A stretch of 15,015 nt of DNA from Phosphoribacter sp964558825 (GTDB lineage Bacteria > Actinomycetota > Actinomycetes > Actinomycetales > Dermatophilaceae), in the NCBI GenBank assembly GCA_964558825.1, contig CAZLGB010000074.1:1-15015 (forward strand). The letters are read 5' to 3'. Shown here piece after piece: positions 7,251 through 13,128 of the stretch (positions within the stretch are counted from its first letter, which is position 1; each line of letters starts with the position of its first letter). The notes beneath the pieces are model-generated. The model was not told the origin of the DNA, ran no database searches, and worked only from the letters and a program-made list of their open reading frames with translations. Position numbers and translations under genes: made by a program.

Positions 7251-9745
7251 TGAGTGAAACCGCAGTCGTCTCGCCGGCCGCAGGCCGGGAGCTGCCATCC
7301 CGAGCCCGCGTCGTCATCATCGGAGGCGGTGTCATCGGATGCTCGATCGCCTATCACCTGGCTCACCTCGGCTGGACCGATGTCGTCGTCCTCGAGCGTG
7401 ATCGGCTCACCTCGGGCACGACCTGGCACGCGGCCGGGTTGATGACCTGCTTCGGCTCGACCTCGCACACCTCGACGGCGATGCGCCTCTATGGCCGCGA
7501 CCTCTATGCGCGGCTCGAGGCCGAGACCGGGCAGGCGACGGGCTTCAAGCCGGTCGGGCTCATCGAGGCGGCGGCCGACGCCGGGCGGCTGCACGAATAC
7601 CGCCGCATCGCCGCCTTCCAGCGCACCCAGGGCCTCGAGGTCCACGAGATCTCACCGCGCGAGATCGCCGAGTTCTTCCCGCTCGCGCGGACCGAGGACC
7701 TGCAGGCGGGCTTCTATGTGCCCGGTGACGGACGGGTCAACCCGGTCGACCTCACCATGTCGCTCGCCCGCGGGGCCAAGGCGCTGGGTGTGCGGATCAT
7801 CGAGGGCGTCTCAGTCGAATCCGTTGTCACGCAAGGGGATCGGCTCCAACAGGTGACCGCCGTGCGCACCGCGCAGGGTGACATCGAGTGCGAGTATGCC
7901 GTCAACGCCGCCGGCATGTGGGCGCGCGAGCTGGCCGCCCGCAACGGCCTCGTCGTGCCCAACCAGGCGGCCGAGCACTACTACCTCATCACCGAGCCGA
8001 TCGACGGGGTGCGCGCCGACCTGCCGGTCTTCGAGGACCCCGCGGCCTATGGCTATTACCGCGAGGAGGGCGGTGGCCTCATGGTCGGGCTCTTCGAGCC
8101 GCGCGCCGCGGCGTGGCAGGTCGGCGGCATCCCTCGCGACTTCTCCTTCGGCACCCTCGAGCCGGACTGGGAGCGGATGGAGCCCTTCCTGCGCACAGCG
8201 ATGGAGCGGGTGCCGGTGACCCTCCACGCCGGCATCCGGACCTTCTTCTGCGGGCCCGAGTCCTTCACCCCCGACCTGCTGCCGGCGGTCGGCGAGGCGC
8301 CGGGCGTCCGTGGCTATTTCGTCTGTGCCGGGCTCAACTCCATCGGCATCCTCTCCAGCGGCGGGCTGGGTCGCGTTGTCGCGCAGTGGATCACGAGCGG
8401 TCACCCCGACGTCGACGTCACGGCCTTCAATGTCGACCGCTTCCAGTCCTGGCAGCTCGCGCCGGCTCTGCGGCGCGCGCGCACGGCCGAGATCCTCGGC
8501 ACGGTCTATGCCGCTCACGCGCCGGGCACCCAGCTGCGCACCGGCCGAGGCATCAAGCGAAGCCCCTTGCACGACAAGCTCATTGCCGCCGGCGCCTATA
8601 TGAAGGACGTCTCCGGCTGGGAGTCGCCCGATTGGTATGCCGGCCCCGGCCAGACCCCGAGTGCCCAGCCGTCGTGGGGGCACGAGCCGTGGTTCGAGCT
8701 GTGGCGAGCCGAGCACGACGCGATCCGCACCGGAGTCGGGCTCATCGACATGTCCTTCATGGCCAAGTTCCTCGTCGAGGGGCCCGACGCCGCGGCGGTG
8801 CTTGACCGGGTCAGCGCGGGAGCCGTTGCGGGAGAGGCCGGCCGGATCACCTACACCCAATGGCTCAACGAGCTGGGAGGCATCGAGGCCGACCTCACCG
8901 TCACCCGACTGTCGGCCGAGCGCTTCCTCGTCGTCGCGAGCGACACGGCCCATGGCCACACGCTCGCCTGGCTGGGCCGGCATACAGCAGAGGCGGATTG
9001 CCGCGTGACGGACGTGACCGCGGCCTATGCGCAGATCAACATCCAGGGGCCGCGCTCCCGCGAGGTGCTGCAGGCGGCGAGCGAGAGTGACCTGTCGGCC
9101 GAGGCCTTCGCCTTCCGTGACGCGCGCTGGATCGACCTCGGGTGCGCCGAGGCGTTGGCCGTGCGGATCACCTATGTCGGCGAGCTGGGCTGGGAGCTCT
9201 ACATTCCCGTCGAGCACGCGGGTCACGTCTACGAGGCGCTCGTCTCGGCAGGTGAGCCGCTCGGGATGCGCCATGTCGGCCTCAAGGCCCTCGGCAGCCT
9301 GCGCCTGGAGAAGGCCTATCGCGACTACGGCCACGACATCGACAACACCGACGACCTCGCCATGGTCGGGCTCGGTTTTGCCGTCGCCAAGGACAAGCCG
9401 GTCGAGTGGATCGGGCGCGGGCCGACGCTGACTGCGCTCGCGGCCGGCCCGCCGGCCCACCGGCTCGTCCAGGTGCTCGTCAGCGACCCCGAGCCGCTGC
9501 TCTTCCACGCCGAGATCGTCCTGCGCGACGGCATACCCGTCGGCGACGTGCGCTCGGGCAGCTATGGCTGGACGCTCGGCGGCGCGGTCGGGCTGGCGAT
9601 GGTCGCTCGCCCCGACGGAGGGCCGGTCACCGTCGACTGGCTCGGGTCGGGCACATGGGAGGTCGACATCGCCGGCGAGCGCCACGCAGTGCAGGTCTCG
9701 TTGCGTCCGCTCTACGACCCGACGAGCGCGCGGGTCCAGGGCTGA
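7250..9745 (+). CDS. FAD-dependent dimethylglycine/sarcosine dehydrogenase-type oxidoreductase with GcvT domains
   Basis: At 831 residues this matches the usual size of dimethylglycine and sarcosine dehydrogenases. These oxidatively remove an N-methyl group and pass it to tetrahydrofolate. The N-terminal Rossmann site VVIIGGGVIG (21-30) binds FAD. TSGTTWHAAG (54-63) holds H60, the position of the covalent flavin histidine in this family. The FAD domain closes with NSIGILSSGGLGRV near 362-375. A GcvT-like aminomethyltransferase module starts near 477, with DMSFMAKF around 500, YVGELGWELYIP near 642 and LGSLRLEKAYRDYG near 680. A GcvT C-terminal barrel follows at about 735-820. The enzyme should be cytosolic and act in glycine betaine or choline breakdown, but the precise substrate cannot be told and no partner gene is adjacent. 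GTG at 7250 is the start, with the residues before the Rossmann motif fitting a short extension. Confidence 0.92.
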   Translation: MSETAVVSPAAGRELPSRARVVIIGGGVIGCSIAYHLAHLGWTDVVVLERDRLTSGTTWHAAGLMTCFGSTSHTSTAMRLYGRDLYARLEAETGQATGFKPVGLIEAAADAGRLHEYRRIAAFQRTQGLEVHEISPREIAEFFPLARTEDLQAGFYVPGDGRVNPVDLTMSLARGAKALGVRIIEGVSVESVVTQGDRLQQVTAVRTAQGDIECEYAVNAAGMWARELAARNGLVVPNQAAEHYYLITEPIDGVRADLPVFEDPAAYGYYREEGGGLMVGLFEPRAAAWQVGGIPRDFSFGTLEPDWERMEPFLRTAMERVPVTLHAGIRTFFCGPESFTPDLLPAVGEAPGVRGYFVCAGLNSIGILSSGGLGRVVAQWITSGHPDVDVTAFNVDRFQSWQLAPALRRARTAEILGTVYAAHAPGTQLRTGRGIKRSPLHDKLIAAGAYMKDVSGWESPDWYAGPGQTPSAQPSWGHEPWFELWRAEHDAIRTGVGLIDMSFMAKFLVEGPDAAAVLDRVSAGAVAGEAGRITYTQWLNELGGIEADLTVTRLSAERFLVVASDTAHGHTLAWLGRHTAEADCRVTDVTAAYAQINIQGPRSREVLQAASESDLSAEAFAFRDARWIDLGCAEALAVRITYVGELGWELYIPVEHAGHVYEALVSAGEPLGMRHVGLKALGSLRLEKAYRDYGHDIDNTDDLAMVGLGFAVAKDKPVEWIGRGPTLTALAAGPPAHRLVQVLVSDPEPLLFHAEIVLRDGIPVGDVRSGSYGWTLGGAVGLAMVARPDGGPVTVDWLGSGTWEVDIAGERHAVQVSLRPLYDPTSARVQG

Positions 9746-9798
9746 GCGAGTCGGTCCGCCGGGTTGACCGAGACCGCTCGTGGAGGCAATTGGCGCGA

Positions 9799-9835
9799 CG
9801 GGGTCAGGGGGAGTTCAGGGGCGTCCCTGACCCCG
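9799..9835 (+). terminator. Hairpin downstream of the FAD dehydrogenase, with an alternative fold
   Basis: CGGGGTCAGGG (9799-9809) pairs perfectly with CCCTGACCCCG (9825-9835) across 15 bases, 53 bases after the dehydrogenase stop. A second TCAGGG (9815-9820) can pair with the same CCCTGA (9825-9830) with a four-base loop. No U-run follows. It is most simply the dehydrogenase terminator, though a role in the leader of the downstream small gene is possible. Confidence 0.55.
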
Positions 9836-9879
9836 CGCCCGGAACAGCGTCTCGGGCGCCCACGTTGACGAGGGTGGCT

Positions 9880-9895
9880 CCGGGAATGGTCCCGG
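9880..9895. repeat. Short inverted repeat upstream of the small helical protein
   Basis: CCGGGA (9880-9885) and TCCCGG (9890-9895) form six-base arms around ATGG, 37 bases before the ATG at 9933. A TTGACG hexamer at 9865-9870 could be a -35 element, but no matching -10 is visible. It could be an operator; evidence is thin. Confidence 0.25.
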
Positions 9896-9932
9896 GACTG
9901 CCACCACCAGCACGCAGGGGGGACCCCCAGAC

Positions 9933-10346
9933 ATGTCCACGATCACCGAGACCCTCAAGGCCAAGCTCGACGAGCTCGACCTCGACCGTCGCCTCGACGA
10001 GCTCACCGTCGCCACCGAGAAGGCCGTCAAGCGGGCCGTGGAGCAGGCCGGCGAGCTGGCCCACGACAACCGCGACAAGGTCAGCGCGCTGCTCGACAAG
10101 GCCGGCGCCGCGCTCGACCAGCGCACCGAGGGTCGGTATGCCGCGCAGTTCGGCAAGGTCCGCGAGCAGGTCGTCGTCGGCGTCGACAAGCTCGCCGCCA
10201 AGCGTCCCGCGCACCCGCACACCTCCGGCGCGGCCCAGACGCCCCGCCCGGAGAGCACCCACGAGGAGCCCGCGGTGACGATCGAGCACACCGCCACTCC
10301 GCAGGACGCCCCCACGACGTGGGGCGAGCACACCGACGGCATCTGA
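9933..10346 (+). CDS. Small helical protein resembling the Rv0909/MT0933 antitoxin family
   Basis: This 137-residue protein is charged and almost wholly helical over residues 1-90, with the stretch LLDKAGAALDQRTEGRYAA at 53-71. That matches the DKAGxxxDxKTGGKYxxxVD signature of the family annotated from Rv0909/MT0933. The tail from about 91 is Pro/Thr-rich and probably disordered. The family name comes from a mycobacterial antitoxin assignment, but many members stand alone and look like stress or filler proteins. Here no toxin-like gene is adjacent, so an antitoxin role is doubtful. ATG at 9933 follows GGGGGGA at 9917-9923. The gene is followed by a long palindrome that probably ends its transcript. 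Confidence 0.8.
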   Translation: MSTITETLKAKLDELDLDRRLDELTVATEKAVKRAVEQAGELAHDNRDKVSALLDKAGAALDQRTEGRYAAQFGKVREQVVVGVDKLAAKRPAHPHTSGAAQTPRPESTHEEPAVTIEHTATPQDAPTTWGEHTDGI

Positions 10347-10427
10347 GCCCCGGTCGGGGTGGACGCCGCGGCGCCCACCCCGCCCGCCGGCTCATCGCCT
10401 CACCGCTGACGTCGTCGGCGTCGCCAC

Positions 10428-10468
10428 CGGATGGCCCGGTCGCCCCCAGGGGGCGACCGGGCCATCCG
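10428..10468 (+). terminator. 20-bp perfect palindrome, probable terminator of the small helical protein gene
   Basis: Arms 10428-10447 and 10449-10468 are exact reverse complements with a single central A, 82 bases after the plus-strand stop. The stem is extremely GC-rich and lacks a clear U-run. It is symmetric, so it may stop transcription from both sides. Confidence 0.7.
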
Positions 10469-10610
10469 CTGTCGTGGGGCTTCCCTTGCCCCCTGTCATC
10501 GCCGTCGTCATGACAGCGACACCCGGCTCACGGATGAAGCACGCCAGGGGGGCTGGCGAACGGCATACGTGCCGGGTGGGGTCGCGCCGGTGATCGGGTA
10601 TGCCGGGACA

Positions 10611-10651
10611 CCGACAGCGCCCACTCGCAGGGGACGAGTGGGCGCTGTCGG
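10611..10651 (-). terminator. 17-bp perfect palindrome, probable terminator of the minus-strand operon
   Basis: Arms 10611-10627 and 10635-10651 are exact reverse complements with a seven-base loop. The hairpin begins 24 bases past the stop of the secreted-protein gene on the minus strand, the usual place for a terminator. Confidence 0.75.
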
Positions 10652-10675
10652 CGGAGCGCTGTTGCCGCTGTGCGG

Positions 10676-11035
10676 TCAGGAACCGCGCGTCTTGGGCATG
10701 GTGAAGCCGCCGCCGGACCCCGATCCGGGCGGGGAGACCGGGGTGAAACCGCCAGACCCCGAGCTGGAGCCCGAGCCGGAGCCCGACTTCGTGCCGGAGC
10801 CGTTGCTCGAGCTGCCGTTCTTGCCCGACGTGCCCGGTGAGACCTTGGATCCGGTCGAGCCCTGTCCAGGGGCCGCCTGGCCCGGGACGGTCTGCGAGCC
10901 ACGGGTGGCGGGCTCGGCGGTGGTGGCGGCATGGGCCTGGGCCAGATGCGTGCCGACCCCGACGGTCGCGAGCCCGCCCGCCGCCAGCACGGCGGTGGTC
11001 CAGCGGCGGGCCCGTCCGAGGACGGAGAGGTTCAT
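10676..11035 (-). CDS. Small secreted Ser/Gly-rich protein
   Basis: The protein has 119 residues. It starts with a basic n-region (RARR at 8-11), then a hydrophobic core TTAVLAAGGLATVGVG at 13-28. A likely signal-peptidase site follows AQAHA near residue 36. The mature part is a low-complexity Gly/Ser/Pro/Thr chain (SGSGSGSSSGSGG at 84-96) with no Cys and a short FTMPKTRGS tail. I recognise no domain. It sits 86 bases after the ferredoxin stop as the last gene of the electron-transfer cluster. It has none of the SGAT-like motif of ApbE-flavinylated proteins, so it is not an obvious acceptor; a surface linker or anchored spacer is possible. ATG at 11035 is chosen with GGAAGGA about 11 bases upstream; GTG at 11065 is an alternative. 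Confidence 0.75.
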   Translation of the reverse strand: MNLSVLGRARRWTTAVLAAGGLATVGVGTHLAQAHAATTAEPATRGSQTVPGQAAPGQGSTGSKVSPGTSGKNGSSSNGSGTKSGSGSGSSSGSGGFTPVSPPGSGSGGGFTMPKTRGS

Positions 11036-11096
11036 GGCGAGGCATCCTTCCGGTTGAACGATCACCGACAGAATCGGTCCTCAACCTGTGTGCGAG

Positions 11097-11125
11097 CTAA
11101 GAAAGCTGTGGCGTCGACCTGTCAA
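11097..11125 (-). promoter_or_regulatory. Possible promoter for the secreted-protein gene
   Basis: On the minus strand a consensus TTGACA (11125-11120), overlapping the ferredoxin stop codon, is followed after 17 bases by TCTTAG (11102-11097), a weak -10. It would give a leader of about 55 bases for the secreted-protein gene. Confidence 0.35.
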
Positions 11126-11349
11126 CGCGGCTGGGTCACCCAGAGCGCCCGGGCCGGACACAAGGTCACGGCGAGCCGAGCGTCCTGCTCGTCGAGCGCC
11201 GGCTCGGTGACGATCGGATAGCCCCACTCGTCGAGCCGGACGTGCTCGGGCAACAGGCTCGCGCAGACGCCATGCGCCGAGCAGGCGACCCGGTCCACCC
11301 GCAGCGTCTGCCGCGTGGCAGTGGCTCGGGGGTCAGCCGTGGTGGCCAT
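11122..11349 (-). CDS. [3Fe-4S]-type ferredoxin
   Basis: This 75-residue protein follows the actinobacterial single-cluster ferredoxin pattern. VDRVACSAHGVCASLLPEHV gives C23 and C29, followed by LDEWGYP, and CPARAL gives C64. Only three cysteines occupy cluster positions, as in the [3Fe-4S] ferredoxins that serve cytochromes P450 and other oxidoreductases. No P450 is present here, and the adjacent NuoF-like protein is the likely electron partner. ATG at 11349 has GAGGAG six bases upstream and overlaps the end of the NuoF-like gene by 17 bases, which indicates tight co-expression in one operon. It is cytosolic. Confidence 0.9.
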   Translation of the reverse strand: MATTADPRATATRQTLRVDRVACSAHGVCASLLPEHVRLDEWGYPIVTEPALDEQDARLAVTLCPARALWVTQPR

Positions 11350-12562
11350 GGGAGCTCCTCTCCAGCTGGTATGCCGCGGTGCCGACCGGGCAGCGACCCG
11401 AGGCGTGCGCACGCAGATGCCCGTCGAAGACCCGCAGCGCCGACCCCGTGAAGCGGGCGACCCCGTCGGGATAGTGGCAGGCGCCTCGGCCGGGCAGCAG
11501 CCCGATGAGCTGGCGGGTCCGCTCGATCCCTTGGGTCGACGGCCGCTCGACGAGTCGGCTCCACGACTCGGTCAAGGCAGGCAGACCGAACATGCACGGG
11601 CCGCACTGGCCCGCCGACTCGCCCGCGGCATACGTCAACCAGCGGGTGACCTCGGCGAGCGGGCAGCGACCAGGGTCGAGCACCTCGATCACCCCAGGGC
11701 CCAGCGAGGCCCCCAAGGGTCGCAGCGACGCGGTGGACCAGACGGCCGCACGCGCCTCCGACGCCGACACGAAGGCACCGCCGAGCCCGCCGATGAGCAC
11801 CGCCTCGGCGCTCGCCGACAGCCCGCCGGCGGCGGCGATGATCTGCTCCAGGGGAGTGCCGGTCGCCGTCTCGACCACGACCGGGCCGGCGACCGCACCG
11901 GGCAGCGAGACGCTGACCAGTCGGGGACCGGGCTCCTCGGGCAGCCCCAGCGACCGGAACCATGACGCCCCTGCGGATCCGCGCTCGGCGATCTGCCCGA
12001 TCCGCCAGACGGTCTCGGCATTGAGCACGACCGTCGGGCGGATCCGCCGCCCGGTGGAGTCACGCCCGCCGAAGACGAAGGGCTCGCGTTTGGTCATCGG
12101 GCGAGCCAGCCCGCCGTGGGCGAGCGAGATCAGCGCGGTCTCCTCGGAGGAGACGTAGCGGTCGGGCGCCTCGAGCACGCGCACGCCGGCGGCCTGCAGC
12201 GCGCCGGCCGTCGCCGACCCGCGGTGCGCGGCATACCAGACGGTGCGGCGGCGCCCGGGCGCGATGAGCTGGGCCGCCCGGACGACCTCGGGCAGGTGCG
12301 CGGCGATGACCCACGCGTCCTTGGCCGCCCCCACCTCGCCGTCGCAGGCGTTGACGATGAGATCGGCGTGGTGCTCGAGGGCGGCGCGGACCTTCACTCC
12401 GGTCGAGAACGCGGCCCCGCCGCGCCCGGTCAGCCCGGACGCATCGAGCAGGTCGGCCAGCGCCGCACCCGACACGGGGGCGCTCACCGGCCCCGAGCCG
12501 CCACCAGCGACACCGACGCCCCCATGGCCACCGGGCGCACTACGCGTCGTGGGCGTCGTCAT
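11333..12562 (-). CDS. NuoF-like NADH:oxidoreductase flavoprotein (stand-alone)
   Basis: The 409-residue protein aligns with the 51-kDa/NuoF subunit of complex I. GLTGRGGAAFSTGVKV (43-58) is the FMN/NADH site, NACDGEVGAAKDA (71-83) matches NADEGEPGTFKDR, and SSEETAL (138-144) matches the GEETAL motif. The soluble-ligand-binding beta-grasp part lies around 215-290. The Fe-S helix bundle at 300-375 has C320 and C323 (GQCGPC) and C362 (RGACHYPDG). The first cysteine of the canonical ESCGxCxxC motif is alanine (A317). NuoE and NuoG partners are absent, so this is not complex I. With ferredoxin, a haem membrane protein and ApbE, it likely moves electrons between NAD(P)H and a membrane chain. The first 30 residues are Gly-rich and disordered. 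ATG at 12562 has GGAG seven bases upstream and lies two bases after the preceding stop. Confidence 0.88.
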   Translation of the reverse strand: MTTPTTRSAPGGHGGVGVAGGGSGPVSAPVSGAALADLLDASGLTGRGGAAFSTGVKVRAALEHHADLIVNACDGEVGAAKDAWVIAAHLPEVVRAAQLIAPGRRRTVWYAAHRGSATAGALQAAGVRVLEAPDRYVSSEETALISLAHGGLARPMTKREPFVFGGRDSTGRRIRPTVVLNAETVWRIGQIAERGSAGASWFRSLGLPEEPGPRLVSVSLPGAVAGPVVVETATGTPLEQIIAAAGGLSASAEAVLIGGLGGAFVSASEARAAVWSTASLRPLGASLGPGVIEVLDPGRCPLAEVTRWLTYAAGESAGQCGPCMFGLPALTESWSRLVERPSTQGIERTRQLIGLLPGRGACHYPDGVARFTGSALRVFDGHLRAHASGRCPVGTAAYQLERSSHGHHG

Positions 12563-12564
12563 CG

Positions 12565-13128
12565 TCAGCTCCATTCCTGGGCCGCGACGTCGGCGCGACG
12601 CACGCGGTCGGCGAAGGTGGACCCGACCCGCCACGCCGTGGCAAGGATCCCCACCACGCCACAGCCCAGGGTCGTGAAGCGCAGCCACGGCTCGTCGGCC
12701 GTGCCGAGCATGAAGCCGTGCAGGACGGCGATGGGCCACATGGCATAGGTCAGCCAGTGGACGAGCCGCCACCGCCGCTCGGGCATCCGGTGGCGCAGCC
12801 AGCTGGTGATCAGCACCGCGCCGAGCAGGTCGACGGCCAGCGTGCCGAGCCCCACCCAGACCCGCTCGTAGCCGGAGGTGAAGGGGACCAGCGCCGACAC
12901 GAGATCGATCGACACATAGGTCTCGGCCACCGCCGTCGTCACATGCAGCGCGAGGAAGCTGAGCAGCCCCAGCGACAGCCACCGGTGCAGCCCCATGACG
13001 ACGAGCGGGCTGTCGCCGTGCGGGCGGCGCCGCCCGGAGATCAGCACGCCGAGCACGACGACGGCGGTGAGCAACACGACGCTCACCAGGCCGGTGGCGC
13101 GGGAGGTGTACCAGAGCAGCTCGTTCAT
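12565..13128 (-). CDS. Ferric-reductase/cytochrome-b-like membrane protein
   Basis: The protein has 187 residues and five predicted membrane helices, at about 8-31, 44-70, 91-110, 122-142 and 151-168. Two histidine pairs, H48/H62 in helix two and H124/H137 in helix four, are spaced 14 and 13 residues. This is the bis-haem arrangement of the ferric reductase-like transmembrane (MsrQ/NOX/FRE) family. No flavin or NAD domain is fused, so electrons must come from a separate protein, most likely the NuoF-like product or a flavinylated partner. Its ATG overlaps the ApbE stop (ATGA, four bases), a classic coupled arrangement. The stop is two bases before the next start. Confidence 0.88.
   Translation of the reverse strand: MNELLWYTSRATGLVSVVLLTAVVVLGVLISGRRRPHGDSPLVVMGLHRWLSLGLLSFLALHVTTAVAETYVSIDLVSALVPFTSGYERVWVGLGTLAVDLLGAVLITSWLRHRMPERRWRLVHWLTYAMWPIAVLHGFMLGTADEPWLRFTTLGCGVVGILATAWRVGSTFADRVRRADVAAQEWS

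Larger units (their letters stand above)
10347..10675. other. Convergent intergenic region (329 bases)
   Basis: This gap lies between two genes pointing toward each other. It holds two long perfect palindromes (10428-10468 and 10611-10651) and a minor one (CTGTCAT 10493-10499 with ATGACAG 10510-10516). It also has two copies of the iterated octamer, at 10561 and 10598. I see no convincing gene in either direction. Confidence 0.7.

Noticed and set aside
7146..7298. 51-residue N-terminal extension of the DUF6345-like protein
   Set aside because: It would overlap the start of the divergent dehydrogenase gene and lacks a ribosome site, whereas ATG 7145 has AAGGAG.
7811..9685. 624-residue minus-strand open frame opposite the FAD/GcvT dehydrogenase
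   Set aside because: Low-complexity Gly/Arg/Asp/Val composition without domains. Long antisense frames are expected in very GC-rich genes.
9933..10346. Toxin-antitoxin module
   Set aside because: Only the antitoxin-like protein is present. No toxin-like gene adjoins it on either side, so a working module is not supported.
11333..12562. Part of a complex I (nuo) operon
   Set aside because: No NuoE, NuoG or membrane subunits are nearby, and the partners are ApbE, a ferric-reductase-like protein and a ferredoxin.
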